Positions 1-7,740 of a DNA stretch of 64,000 nt are shown one piece after another. Position numbers and translations under genes: made by a program. This stretch comes from Flavobacteriales bacterium (GTDB taxonomy: Bacteria; Bacteroidota; Bacteroidia; JACJYZ01), in assembly GCA_020635855.1 (NCBI GenBank), contig JACJYZ010000002.1:1488001-1552000 (forward strand), in the 5' to 3' direction. The notes under the pieces are model-generated. The model worked only from the letters and a program-made list of their open reading frames with translations. It was not told the origin of the DNA and did no database searches. The number at the start of each line of letters is the position of its first letter. Positions within the stretch are counted from its first letter, which is position 1.

Positions 1-372
1 GGATGCAATCTCTCGGGCCTTGGCTTTGGCTTGCTCCAGAAGACGGCCGTTGCTGTTCACCGCATCCATGCTGAAGCTGTTGTCTACATAAATGCTGATG
101 GCCTTGCTGCCCAGGTCCACTTTCTTTTCTTTGGAAGCGATATAAGGTTGGGCAAAGGCAAGAATAAGGAAGGTCAGGGCCAGCAGACGACTTGCAAGTA
201 CAAGCAGGTGCTTCAGGCGCGACTGGGCCCGGGTTTGCTGCTGGATATCTTGTAGGAAGCGTACCTGGGTGAACAGGACTTTCTTAAAACGCTGGAAGTT
301 GAATAGGTGAATGATGATGGGAATCGCCAGGGCGAAGAGCGCATAGAGCAGACCGGGATTCAGAAATTTCAT
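1..372 (-). CDS. BatA-domain (VWA-type) membrane protein, 5' part only
   Basis: The reverse complement opens at the ATG at 370-372 and stays open to the window edge, giving 124 residues with no stop. The start MKFLNPGLLYALFALAIPII and the following IHLFNF stretch are the typical N-terminal double-transmembrane BatA domain (first helix about residues 5-23). A second helix lies near 55-72, followed by an aspartate- and serine-containing segment (YVDNSFSM) like the beginning of a von Willebrand A fold. These Bacteroidota proteins sit in the inner membrane with a periplasmic domain and are usually 600-700 residues. The role is unknown. A TAnnTTTG element lies 7 nt before the start. The family assignment is firm; the rest of the protein is not visible. 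Confidence 0.8.
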   Translation of the reverse strand, partial: MKFLNPGLLYALFALAIPIIIHLFNFQRFKKVLFTQVRFLQDIQQQTRAQSRLKHLLVLASRLLALTFLILAFAQPYIASKEKKVDLGSKAISIYVDNSFSMDAVNSNGRLLEQAKAKAREIAS

Positions 373-379
373 CAAAGCC

Positions 380-387
380 CAAAGATA
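380..387 (-). promoter_or_regulatory. -7 element TATCTTTG for the BatA-domain gene
   Basis: Read on the minus strand this is TATCTTTG, an exact match to the Bacteroidota TAnnTTTG element. It is 7 nt before the ATG, which predicts an almost leaderless mRNA. No clear -33 TTTG is seen at the usual distance. Confidence 0.5.
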
Positions 388-464
388 GGAAATTTTTCAT
401 CCGGTGTGTGGCCTTCTTTTCCACGCCTCCGCCTTTTATATGCCTTGGACGTTTTCACGATCTT

Positions 465-1382
465 TTATGCAACGCCTGCTGCCTCTCCCTTGTTGCGGGA
501 AAAACGGCTGGCAACCACCAGGTCTTTTTGCCCGGGTGTGTGCTTGTAAAATCCTTCCCCTGATTTCACACCCAGGTGTCCGGCAGTTACCATGTTCACC
601 AGGAGGGGGCAGGGGGCATACTTGGGGTTCCCGAACCCGTCGTGCAAAACACGGAGGATGGAAAGGCATACGTCCAGTCCGATGAAGTCGGCCAGTTGGA
701 GCGGTCCCATCGGGTGAGCCATGCCGAGCTTCATCACCGTGTCGATTTCTTCCACACCCGCTACACCTTCATAGAGGGAGTAGATGGCTTCATTGATCAT
801 CGGCATCAGGATGCGGTTGGCGATAAAGCCGGGATAGTCGTTCACTTCCACTGGAACTTTGCCCAATTGGTGTGACAATTCAAATACGGATTTGGTGACC
901 TCGTCGGAAGTGGAATACCCGCGGATGACTTCTACCAGTTTCATAATGGGCACCGGATTCATGAAGTGCATTCCGATGACTTTGTCCGGACGTTGGGTTG
1001 CCGCACCAATCTGTGTGATGGAGATGGATGAGGTATTGGTGGCGAGGATGGTCTCCGGTGAACAGGCGGTGTCCAGATCACGGAAGATCTTTAGTTTGAG
1101 CTCGATGTTTTCTGTGGCCGCTTCCACCACCAGTTCACATCCTTTCACACCCTGTTTCATGTCGGTGAAGGCGGTGATGTTTCCGAGGGTAGCTTGCTTG
1201 TCCTGTTCGCTGATTTTTTCCTTGGCAATCAGCCTGTCGAGGTTTTTGGAAATGGTGGACAGTGCCTTGTCAAGTGCTGGTTGAGAGATGTCAATCAGGG
1301 AAACCTGGAATCCGGTTTGTGCAAATACGTGGGCAATGCCGTTACCCATGGTACCTGATCCGATGACTGCTACTTTCTTCAT
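465..1382 (-). CDS. 3-hydroxybutyryl-CoA dehydrogenase
   Basis: A 305-residue NAD-dependent 3-hydroxyacyl-CoA dehydrogenase that oxidises (S)-3-hydroxybutyryl-CoA to acetoacetyl-CoA, or runs in reverse, in short-chain fatty acid metabolism. The N-terminal Rossmann motif is G8-S-G-T-M-G13. The catalytic His/Glu pair is H139 and E151 in the segment HFMNPVPIMKLVE, and N142 is also present. The C-terminal helical dimerisation domain contains the family signature around GFIANRI. At 305 residues it is slightly longer than the usual ~285, the extra being a non-conserved charged tail. It lies 41 nt downstream of the cytochrome-like lipoprotein gene on the same strand and could be cotranscribed with it. 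No beta-oxidation partners are next to it. Confidence 0.93.
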   Translation of the reverse strand: MKKVAVIGSGTMGNGIAHVFAQTGFQVSLIDISQPALDKALSTISKNLDRLIAKEKISEQDKQATLGNITAFTDMKQGVKGCELVVEAATENIELKLKIFRDLDTACSPETILATNTSSISITQIGAATQRPDKVIGMHFMNPVPIMKLVEVIRGYSTSDEVTKSVFELSHQLGKVPVEVNDYPGFIANRILMPMINEAIYSLYEGVAGVEEIDTVMKLGMAHPMGPLQLADFIGLDVCLSILRVLHDGFGNPKYAPCPLLVNMVTAGHLGVKSGEGFYKHTPGQKDLVVASRFSRNKGEAAGVA

Positions 1383-1423
1383 GCTGTATTGAATAAGAAT
1401 AGGTTCCTAAGAGCGGTTGAAGT

Positions 1424-1792
1424 TTATTTGGAAAGGGGGCCCATGGTTTGGATATAACGCAGAAGGGCCTCGCCGTCTTCCGTAGAGATCACCTCCGCTC
1501 CCGCTTTTTTGTTGGCTTTGCCTACCATGTTGGGTACGACGCCGTTCAGTTTGTCAAAACCTATTTCCTTGTAATTCTTCTTTGCATGACACGCCGTGCA
1601 ATATTTGTCGTCAATTTCTTTGCCGCGCTCCAATTGAGCCAGTGTAAGCCCATCGAATTTTGCAGCTCCGCGGTCTGCATCGGATTGGGTAAGACCTGAT
1701 GACGAGGCGCCGGCTCCGTCTTTTGTAACCTTGGTTGATTTACAGGCCGCAGCCAGTGCCAATGCGCATAAAATGACCGTTGACTTTTTCAT
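1424..1792 (-). CDS. Cytochrome c-like lipoprotein
   Basis: 122 residues from the ATG at 1790-1792. That start gives a clean lipoprotein signal (MKKSTVILCALALAAAC, lipidated Cys17); a longer upstream frame has no signal-like beginning. A single haem-binding CxxCH motif is at C65-T-A-C68-H69, with a candidate Met ligand in the C-terminal TMGPLSK segment. It is predicted to be a membrane-anchored, one-haem electron carrier facing the periplasm. The family is the small class I cytochromes c. The partner oxidase or dehydrogenase is not evident here. It is followed by the hydroxybutyryl-CoA dehydrogenase gene, a link that is probably positional only. Confidence 0.8.
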   Translation of the reverse strand: MKKSTVILCALALAAACKSTKVTKDGAGASSSGLTQSDADRGAAKFDGLTLAQLERGKEIDDKYCTACHAKKNYKEIGFDKLNGVVPNMVGKANKKAGAEVISTEDGEALLRYIQTMGPLSK

Positions 1793-1894
1793 AAAGCTGG
1801 AAGTTGGTTTTTTCGAAAGCCGAATGTATACATTTTTTGAAAATTGTAGCTGAACAAAGGCAATGGGTGCATATCTTCCGGGGTTGTTCCTTTT

Positions 1895-2515
1895 TTGGAA
1901 CAAGAGAATTATGACCCTGAAAGCACAAGGTCACAGGTGAACAGGCATCACAAAACCAAAGAGGAAATCCTTGCCGAACACATGGATGTTCGGGCGGCAC
2001 AGCGCGATAGCAGTTGTTTCTCGGTGTTGTACGACCGCTACTTCAGGGTGATTTATGCCTTCGTGTACCGTCGTGTGAACAACGATGCCGATATAAGCGG
2101 CGATGTCACGTCCGGAGTGTTCCTGAAAGCGATGCTCGGTTTGCGTAAATACCGTCCCTCGAAAGTGCCTTTTTCTGCATGGCTGTTTCGGATTGCCCTG
2201 AATGAAATTAAATTGCACCACCGTAAAACGAACCGTGTACAGCAGGTGGCCCTGACCGAAAACATGGCCGTGGCCATGATGCGTGAAGTGGAAGAAGATG
2301 ATGAGTCACTGGAAACCAGGCAGGCCCTGCTCAGTGCATTGGAAAAACTCGATGATCTGGAGTCGACGATATTGGAAATGCGCTTTTTTGAGGAAATGTC
2401 ATTCCGTGAAATCGGAGAGGTGATTGGTTTGAAAGAGGCGGCGGCCAAGGTGAAAACCTATCGCATCCTCGACAAGCTGAAAAATTGCATTACTTTAAAT
2501 AAAAAACATGGCTAA
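1895..2515 (+). CDS. ECF-type RNA polymerase sigma factor
   Basis: Up to 206 residues. Region 2 (about residues 40-105) carries the core-binding and -10 recognition helices (LYDRYFRVIYAFVYRR, then PSKVPFSAWLFRIALNE). Region 4 (about 150-200) has the helix-turn-helix (EEMSFREIGEVIGLKEAAAKVK). The start is uncertain: the frame opens with TTG at 1895, while GTG at 1937 or ATG at 1982 are alternatives that leave region 2 intact. The gene overlaps the next one by 8 bp, so the two are translationally coupled. An ECF-like promoter lies in front of the barrel gene at 2888, which may be its target. No classical anti-sigma domain is adjacent; the small membrane protein downstream may take that role. 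Confidence 0.88.
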   Translation: MEQENYDPESTRSQVNRHHKTKEEILAEHMDVRAAQRDSSCFSVLYDRYFRVIYAFVYRRVNNDADISGDVTSGVFLKAMLGLRKYRPSKVPFSAWLFRIALNEIKLHHRKTNRVQQVALTENMAVAMMREVEEDDESLETRQALLSALEKLDDLESTILEMRFFEEMSFREIGEVIGLKEAAAKVKTYRILDKLKNCITLNKKHG

Positions 2516-2780
2516 GTCCGGGAAGAAATACGTGATCAGGCAGGATGCCGGAGAGGTCCCGGAAAAGGACATGCTGAAGTACAAGAACTTCGGGAAGTTG
2601 ACCTATAACTACCAGCAGGTTTCAGGCAACATCCACCGAAAACCGCTCTATAAAAACCGCCGGTTCTTCCTGTGGCTGGTGGTGGCAATTCTTTTGGCCC
2701 TTCTGATCTGGGAGGTGGCAGAAAAGGAAAGCCATACTGCAAATCCAGACGGACAGAACATTCCGGGCGTCTCACCTTAG
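2508..2780 (+). CDS. Small single-pass membrane protein, unknown function
   Basis: 90 residues with a strongly basic, tyrosine-rich cytoplasmic half (KNFGKLTYNYQQ, HRKPLYKNRR), one transmembrane helix at about residues 53-70 (FFLWLVVAILLALLIWEV) and a short polar outer tail. The start overlaps the end of the sigma factor gene by 8 bp, which indicates coupled translation. I do not recognise the family. Coupling to an ECF sigma factor and the inward positive half suggest a membrane-tethered partner or regulator of that sigma factor, but there is no zinc-binding anti-sigma motif (HxxxCxxC). The function is inference only. Confidence 0.7.
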   Translation: MAKSGKKYVIRQDAGEVPEKDMLKYKNFGKLTYNYQQVSGNIHRKPLYKNRRFFLWLVVAILLALLIWEVAEKESHTANPDGQNIPGVSP

Positions 2781-2797
2781 TTGACGGCTCTCAACTA

Positions 2798-2809
2798 CCA
2801 ACCACAAAC
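2798..2809 (+). repeat. CCAACCACAAAC dispersed motif
   Basis: This 12-mer in the gap after the small membrane protein recurs exactly at 43514-43525. In both places it sits in a purine/A-rich string of CAAAC-like words. It may be a dispersed low-complexity intergenic element; no function is assigned. Confidence 0.35.
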
Positions 2810-2829
2810 TGTAAACTTTCTTAAGGCGT

Positions 2830-2853
2830 GCAACCTTTTTGAAAAGGTGTGTC
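2830..2853 (+). promoter_or_regulatory. Candidate ECF sigma promoter (GCAACC / GTC)
   Basis: GCAACC at 2830-2835, followed by a T-run and GTC at 2851-2853, gives a -35-like AAC box and a -10-like GTC box with a 15-nt spacer. This is the usual layout for ECF sigma promoters. It lies 35 nt before the barrel gene start and just after an ECF sigma operon, so autoregulation is plausible. It is a pattern match only. Confidence 0.45.
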
Positions 2854-2887
2854 ATTAGGTCAGCAATAAACCTAAAATGCACATGCA

Positions 2888-3535
2888 ATGAAGAACGTAT
2901 TGATCCTTTTGACGCTGATGATGGCAGGTGGCACAATCGCAGCACAGGAAGCGCCACAATCATCATCTTCCCAAACTTCCGATTCCGAAAGCGGTAACCA
3001 GGAAGTTCAGACTTTGTTTTCGAAAGATGTAAAGAACGGTTTTTATATCGCACCTGTCTGCAGGATGGGACGCATATATAAAGACCCCGCTGTTTTTGTC
3101 GGTGGCCAGCTTGCCTGGATCCTTGATCATTCCCTCGCACTGGGTTTTTTCGGGCAGGGTCTCGCATCCCAGGTCACCACCTACAACGATGCCGGAGATC
3201 TTCAGGGCATGGAGATGGGGTATGGCGGTTTTCTGGTAGAACCCATCGTGATGTCGAACAAGGTGGCTCACCTGACTGCGCCGATCGGAGTGGGTGCAGG
3301 CGGGGTTGCTTTTTTCGACAATACCCGCTTTGATTATAATTATCGCTTCAACAGTGCCCAGGCATTCTTTGTGATTGAGCCTGGTGTGAATATCGAACTG
3401 AACATGACGCGGCACCTGCGTTTTATCGCGGGTGGAAGCTACCGCATTATCTCCGACATGGATCGCAGCAATGCACTCGGGGGTGAGTTGTCGGGTACTT
3501 CGGTGTTCGCCGGATTCAAGTTGGGTGTGTTTTGA
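2888..3535 (+). CDS. Outer-membrane beta-barrel protein
   Basis: 215 residues beginning with a Sec signal peptide (MKNVLILLTLMMAGGTIAAQ). A short Ser/Gln-rich linker (about residues 22-40) follows. The remainder is a chain of amphipathic strands with alternating Gly/aromatic residues, ending in FAGFKLGVF with a terminal Phe, as expected for an outer-membrane barrel of about 8 strands. Similar small barrels are common in Bacteroidota and mostly uncharacterised. It lies downstream of an ECF-like promoter and the sigma factor gene, so envelope-stress control is plausible. The substrate, if any, is unknown. Confidence 0.7.
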   Translation: MKNVLILLTLMMAGGTIAAQEAPQSSSSQTSDSESGNQEVQTLFSKDVKNGFYIAPVCRMGRIYKDPAVFVGGQLAWILDHSLALGFFGQGLASQVTTYNDAGDLQGMEMGYGGFLVEPIVMSNKVAHLTAPIGVGAGGVAFFDNTRFDYNYRFNSAQAFFVIEPGVNIELNMTRHLRFIAGGSYRIISDMDRSNALGGELSGTSVFAGFKLGVF

Positions 3536-3575
3536 TGAATGGAATTACCTTCGTGCAAGATTGACCGATTGAACA

Positions 3576-4127
3576 TTGATTAGCCAGGTACGCCATATAC
3601 ACAGTGATCTGGTCGCCCGATGCAAGAAAGGGGACCGCCGCGCACAGCGGGAGCTCTATGAGAGCTATGCCACCGCCATGTTCAACGTGGCCATGCGCAT
3701 CCTCAATAATCGGGAAGAGGCGGAAGACGTGTTGCAGGAAGCTTTTGTGGATGTGTTCACCAAGATTCACACCTACAGGGAAGAGGCGACCATCGGTGCC
3801 TGGATACGAAGGATTGTGCTGAACAGGGCCCTGAATGTAGTCCGTAAGAAAAAGATGAACTGGGCTGACCTGGATGAGGAACGGACCCTGGTGGCCGATG
3901 AAGAAGAAAATGCGGAAAGGTCCGACAAGCCGGAACCCGAACAGGTTCATGCAGCGATCAAACAACTACCGGAAGGATACCGGGTTGTGCTGTCGCTCTA
4001 CCTGATCGAAGGATTGAGTCACAAACAGATTGCAGAAGAATTGAAGATAACCGAATCAACTTCCAAATCACAGTTCAACCGTGCCAAAGCCAGGCTCAGG
4101 AAAGACCTGATGGCAGCGGCAGGATAA
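3576..4127 (+). CDS. ECF-type RNA polymerase sigma factor
   Basis: 183 residues. Region 2 spans about residues 15-85: RELYESYATAMFNVAMRIL, the EEAEDVLQEAFVDVF helix that contacts core polymerase, and GAWIRRIVLNRALN for -10 recognition. Region 4 spans about 125-180: LPEGYRVVLSLYLIEG, then the helix-turn-helix HKQIAEELKITESTSKSQ. The start is a TTG at 3576; an in-frame TGA just upstream excludes anything longer. It is followed after 10 nt by a probable anti-sigma gene, the common Bacteroidota ECF layout. The assignment to the ECF family is secure; the stimulus is unknown. Confidence 0.92.
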   Translation: MISQVRHIHSDLVARCKKGDRRAQRELYESYATAMFNVAMRILNNREEAEDVLQEAFVDVFTKIHTYREEATIGAWIRRIVLNRALNVVRKKKMNWADLDEERTLVADEEENAERSDKPEPEQVHAAIKQLPEGYRVVLSLYLIEGLSHKQIAEELKITESTSKSQFNRAKARLRKDLMAAAG

Positions 4128-4137
4128 CAACAGGATT

Positions 4138-4695
4138 ATGGAAAACTGGATCAAAAACAACAAGGATCAGCTTGATTTCGATCGGCCTTCACCCGATCTG
4201 TGGAGCCGGATTGAAAAAGACCTGGATGCAAAGTCGCCCGGCCGCAGCAACCGTGGATGGATGCGTGTGGCAGCGGCTGTACTTCTTCTGGCCGGTGCCT
4301 GGATCGGGTACCGGGTGTCCGTCGGCTCAGGTGCGGATAACGGTGCAGTGGCCGATGCCGTGGTTGATTCTGCTGCAGTGCCGCAGGTAGAAATGGACGT
4401 GCCGCAGGAAGTGGGTGAGGCGGAAGTGTATTATGCCGCTCGTATTGACCGAACCATGGAGGAGATCGAAGCGCTGGATGAGGATGCAAAAAATGACCTG
4501 GTGAATGAAATGAAGGAGTTGGAGGCCGATTTCCAAACCCTGGAAGCAGACATGGGTAGTCCGGTGAACCGCGAGCAAGTGTTGGAAGCGATGGTGCGCA
4601 ACTATAAGATGAAGCTGGCACTGTTGGAAGATGTTTTGAAAGAATTGAAAAACAGAAAAAATGATGACGGTCATGAACATGTTAAAAGCCTGTAA
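4138..4695 (+). CDS. Membrane-anchored probable anti-sigma factor
   Basis: 185 residues. The N-terminal ~40 residues are polar and helical (LWSRIEKDLD). One transmembrane helix lies at about residues 43-60 (VAAAVLLLAGAWIGYRV), and the C-terminal half is an acidic, coiled-coil-like periplasmic domain (EEIEALDEDAKNDLVNEMKE). This topology and the position 10 nt after an ECF sigma gene fit an anti-sigma factor that holds the sigma at the membrane. No zinc motif is visible, so this is inferred from topology and context. The reading frame overlaps the start of the next gene by 35 nt, indicating coupled expression. Confidence 0.65.
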   Translation: MENWIKNNKDQLDFDRPSPDLWSRIEKDLDAKSPGRSNRGWMRVAAAVLLLAGAWIGYRVSVGSGADNGAVADAVVDSAAVPQVEMDVPQEVGEAEVYYAARIDRTMEEIEALDEDAKNDLVNEMKELEADFQTLEADMGSPVNREQVLEAMVRNYKMKLALLEDVLKELKNRKNDDGHEHVKSL

Positions 4696-5746
4696 GCTTA
4701 CATTGCTGTGTTGTGTGCTGCCGCTGTTCAGCGCGGTGGCGCAGGATATTTCGCAGACAAAGGAGATCAGGAAGCAGTTTGCTTTCGGACAGGGATGCCG
4801 CCTGGATGTGGAGAACAAGTACGGCAACGTGCATGTCACAACATGGGATAAAGACAGTGTGGCTGTGGTGATCCAGGTGGATGTAGGTGGCAAGAAACAG
4901 GAAGATGTGGATAAAATCCTGGGTATGCTCGACTTCTCCCTCACTGGTACGCCGGCGCAGGTGACCCTCAAAACCCTCTGGGCTGAAAATGCGAACGCAT
5001 GGCAACGCAGCGCGATGGAGCTGAAAAAAGGACTTTCATCCCACATCCGCATGCAGGTAGATTATCACATCACCATGCCTGCCCGGGGTGATATCGACCT
5101 GGATAACCGGTTCGGTGATGTGTACCTGCCCGTTTTGCAGGGTAAAACACGCATCACTGTGAATCATGGTGACCTGAGGGTGGATGGGTTGATCGGCAAC
5201 TCAACCGTAGATGTGAGTTATGGCAAGGCCAAGATTCGCCAAATGGGAAATGGCAGCATCAAGCTTGTCTTCGGTGACCTGGTAGTGGACAAGGCGGGTG
5301 ATTTGGATCTTGAAACCTCATCGGCCCAGGTGGAAATATTGGAAGCCGAATCTCTTCGGATCGATTCACGGCATGATACCTATGCGCTCAGTAATCTTGC
5401 TTCACTGAAAGGTAAAACGCTTTTTACGGATATCCGGCTACGGAAACTGACCCGCCTGGCTGACCTGGATGTGCGCTACGGAGATATCGACCTCGGTGGC
5501 ATTCAATCGACCTGTGCGGAAGTATACCTGCAGGGTTCTTATACCGGCCTGAACCTGGAGTTTGCGGAAGACGCGCCTTTCTCCCTGCACGCCGAACTGG
5601 AGAACAACAAGGAGCTCACACTGCCGTCTGTCCTGACTGTTTCCCAGCAGGAAACCGATAAAACACTTCTGGTGGACGGAAAGATGGAGCGTGCCAAAAC
5701 CCGGGTCACCATCAAGGCCAAAAGCGCCTATGTGAAAATCAGATAA
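4661..5746 (+). CDS. Secreted DUF4097/adhesin-like beta-solenoid protein
   Basis: Up to 361 residues with a signal peptide ending near AVAQ (residue 28). The mature part is built of short repeated beta-strand turns, for example NKYGNVHVTTWD, NRFGDVYLP, VSYGKAKIRQM, VRYGDIDLGG, in which a Y/F-G-D/N-V/I turn recurs every 20-25 residues. That pattern is typical of the DUF4097 / putative auto-transporter adhesin beta-helix group. Several clustered ATGs (4661, 4664, 4673, 4679) could start it; all overlap the previous gene. It is the third gene of a sigma / anti-sigma / secreted protein operon and may be the surface output of, or sensor for, that switch. The function is unproven. Confidence 0.72.
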   Translation: MMTVMNMLKACKLTLLCCVLPLFSAVAQDISQTKEIRKQFAFGQGCRLDVENKYGNVHVTTWDKDSVAVVIQVDVGGKKQEDVDKILGMLDFSLTGTPAQVTLKTLWAENANAWQRSAMELKKGLSSHIRMQVDYHITMPARGDIDLDNRFGDVYLPVLQGKTRITVNHGDLRVDGLIGNSTVDVSYGKAKIRQMGNGSIKLVFGDLVVDKAGDLDLETSSAQVEILEAESLRIDSRHDTYALSNLASLKGKTLFTDIRLRKLTRLADLDVRYGDIDLGGIQSTCAEVYLQGSYTGLNLEFAEDAPFSLHAELENNKELTLPSVLTVSQQETDKTLLVDGKMERAKTRVTIKAKSAYVKIR

Positions 5747-5797
5747 GTTGGCCAGGATGCGTGTGAGGTAGGCTTTTTGGCTATCTTCACGGCAGCA

Positions 5798-7309
5798 ATG
5801 ATGCGGTTATATATATTGCAGCTTCTGGTGTCCGGTACGAATCCGGAGTACTTTGGGTATGGTATTCTGCTGACATTTTTCTTTGTGGCCGTATTCCTTG
5901 TTCAATTGTTTATGTCATATAACAAGGGAGCTGCCGGACAATTCTATCACAACAAAATCAGGCAGCGCACGCCCATCACCCGCGAGGTTTTCATGCAGGT
6001 GCATGCGCTTCTGTTGGAGCGGATGGAATATTACCGAAATCTTGATACCAAAGGACAGGCGCGGTTCATTCACCGCCTGATGATCATTCGTGATCAGAAG
6101 CAGTTTCACGGAAGGGAAGGGTTGGAGGTCACATTTGAAATGGAGGTACTTATTTCTGCCTCCGTTGCGCAGATCACCTACGGCATGACCGAATTTTCAT
6201 TGACTTTCTTCAGGCATTTCCTCATCTATCCCGCATCATTTTATTCAAAACTGTTGCGCCGGGAATTACTGGGAGGTACCACTGGCAATGGGGTGGTGAT
6301 GTTTTCATGGCGGGATTACAAGGCAGGTTATGCCGATGATGATGACGGCCGCAACCTGGCCTTGCATGAACTGGCGCATTGCCTCAAGATCCACATGGAT
6401 CAGGGATTCGGAGTCGATGAGAACTTCAGTAAATACTTTGGTCGCTGGATGGCCTTCGGACAGTCGGAATTTGATCGCATGCATGCGGGTAAGGAGTCGT
6501 TCCTCCGCGCATACGGAGGTACCAATGAGCATGAGTTCTTTGCGGTGTGTGTGGAGCATTTCTTCGAGAAACCGGAATCGTTCAAGAAATTGCTGCCTGA
6601 GATCTATCGGCACCTGTGCCTGCTCCTGAACCAGGACCCGCTGGCAAAAGGGAACAATTATTCGTTGATTGACCGCAGGGTGCTGGGTAAGCCTCTGCCC
6701 AAACCTCGTTATGAAAAGGTGCAAGAAGAAACTACCCTGAAAACAGCGGGTGGTGAGAAGTTGGCAGATAATAATCTTTACGGAAACTGGCATTGGGTCT
6801 TCTCTGTGCTGCTGGCTTCGGTGTTTTTGAGTTTGCCTGCTATTTTTATTCCTCGTTTTATGTCTGCCATTTCCACCGGGGAACTTTGGTTGATTTCCGC
6901 ATTGCTGGTGATACTTGCATTCCCCTTACAATACAAAAAAGTGGTTGTTCGGGATAAGTTTCCTATGATGTTTTTCCTGGTATATGTGGTGGTAGGTTTT
7001 GTGCCCATTGTGCTGGGAGGTATGCTTGTTTTGAACCTTGCCACCGCTGGTATGATGAAAAGAGAAGTGGTGCATTATGAGGTGGAATGGATTGACGGCT
7101 TGCCTCATCGTGAATGCCTTGTTGGAGTGAAAGATGCCCCGGGTGGGTATACCGACAAGATACTGACACTGGATTACAAAGCTGAATATGCACCCCTGGC
7201 ATCATGCGGACGGCTGGATCTGGAGGTAAGCACCGGCATTCTGGGAGTTGATGTTGTATGGGATAAACACCTCGTGCATACCCCCGGCCATGAGGTGGAA
7301 GTGAGGTAG
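5798..7309 (+). CDS. MtfA/M90-family zinc peptidase with membrane-spanning C-terminal half
   Basis: 503 residues from the ATG at 5798; a longer TTG-started frame (5777) adds nothing conserved. A transmembrane helix lies near residues 22-40. The zinc peptidase core (about 60-290) has H190-E-L-A-H194 and the downstream glutamates of N-E244-H-E246-F-F-A, as in MtfA (Mlc titration factor A, peptidase family M90). Unlike the ~265-residue MtfA of Enterobacteria, this protein continues with about three more transmembrane segments (near residues 330-350, 365-385, 388-415) and a ~85-residue C-terminal domain with beta-like segments. It is probably an inner-membrane protease. MtfA cleaves the repressor Mlc in E. 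coli; no Mlc homologue is seen here and the substrate is unknown. Confidence 0.8.
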   Translation: MMRLYILQLLVSGTNPEYFGYGILLTFFFVAVFLVQLFMSYNKGAAGQFYHNKIRQRTPITREVFMQVHALLLERMEYYRNLDTKGQARFIHRLMIIRDQKQFHGREGLEVTFEMEVLISASVAQITYGMTEFSLTFFRHFLIYPASFYSKLLRRELLGGTTGNGVVMFSWRDYKAGYADDDDGRNLALHELAHCLKIHMDQGFGVDENFSKYFGRWMAFGQSEFDRMHAGKESFLRAYGGTNEHEFFAVCVEHFFEKPESFKKLLPEIYRHLCLLLNQDPLAKGNNYSLIDRRVLGKPLPKPRYEKVQEETTLKTAGGEKLADNNLYGNWHWVFSVLLASVFLSLPAIFIPRFMSAISTGELWLISALLVILAFPLQYKKVVVRDKFPMMFFLVYVVVGFVPIVLGGMLVLNLATAGMMKREVVHYEVEWIDGLPHRECLVGVKDAPGGYTDKILTLDYKAEYAPLASCGRLDLEVSTGILGVDVVWDKHLVHTPGHEVEVR

Positions 7310-7358
7310 CTTATTCGGGTGTTTTTCTTATTTCCTTGGTTTTAAAGAATTTGTCTTG

Positions 7359-7366
7359 TATTTTTG
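7359..7366 (+). promoter_or_regulatory. -7 element TATTTTTG for hipBA
   Basis: An exact TAnnTTTG match, preceded by TTGG at 7336-7339 with a 19-nt spacer. The next 38 nt before hipB are AT-rich (ATTAATAATATAATT), a plausible operator region for HipB, although no clean palindrome is seen. Confidence 0.5.
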
Positions 7367-7404
7367 TTGGGAAAATCCATCATTAATAATATAATTCATT
7401 TGTA

Positions 7405-7731
7405 ATGACGGATAAACCCAACAAAACATGGCGATCCATGAGTGATCCCGCCATCCTGGTGCAACTTGGGGAGTTTGTACGCCGGAACCGCCTTCAACAG
7501 AACAAAACCCAGGCACAACTGGCTGAAGAGGCCGGCATCAACCGGTCTACACTGGTGGAGGTGGAGCAGGGGAAAGGCTGCAACCTCATCACCTTTGTTC
7601 AGTTGCTGCGCGCATTGCAACAGTTGCAGGTGCTGGAAGCCTTCGAAGAACAACCGGCTATCAGTCCGCTCAAACTCGCCGAAGAGGAACTCAAACGCAG
7701 GCAACGTGCCGGTCGTTCAGGTCAATCTTAA
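7405..7731 (+). CDS. hipB: HipB-like antitoxin, XRE/Cro helix-turn-helix
   Basis: 108 residues. The XRE helix-turn-helix occupies about residues 18-75 (LGEFVRRNRLQQNKTQAQLAEEAG for helices 1-2 and INRSTLVEVEQGKG for the recognition helix), followed by a charged C-terminal tail. It is the cognate antitoxin and autorepressor of a HipBA type II toxin-antitoxin module: HipB binds operators upstream of the pair and sequesters HipA. The toxin gene begins 9 nt downstream. The symbol is given by family and context; the sequence is only distantly related to E. coli HipB. Confidence 0.85.
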   Translation: MTDKPNKTWRSMSDPAILVQLGEFVRRNRLQQNKTQAQLAEEAGINRSTLVEVEQGKGCNLITFVQLLRALQQLQVLEAFEEQPAISPLKLAEEELKRRQRAGRSGQS

Positions 7732-7740
7732 CTGACGCAT

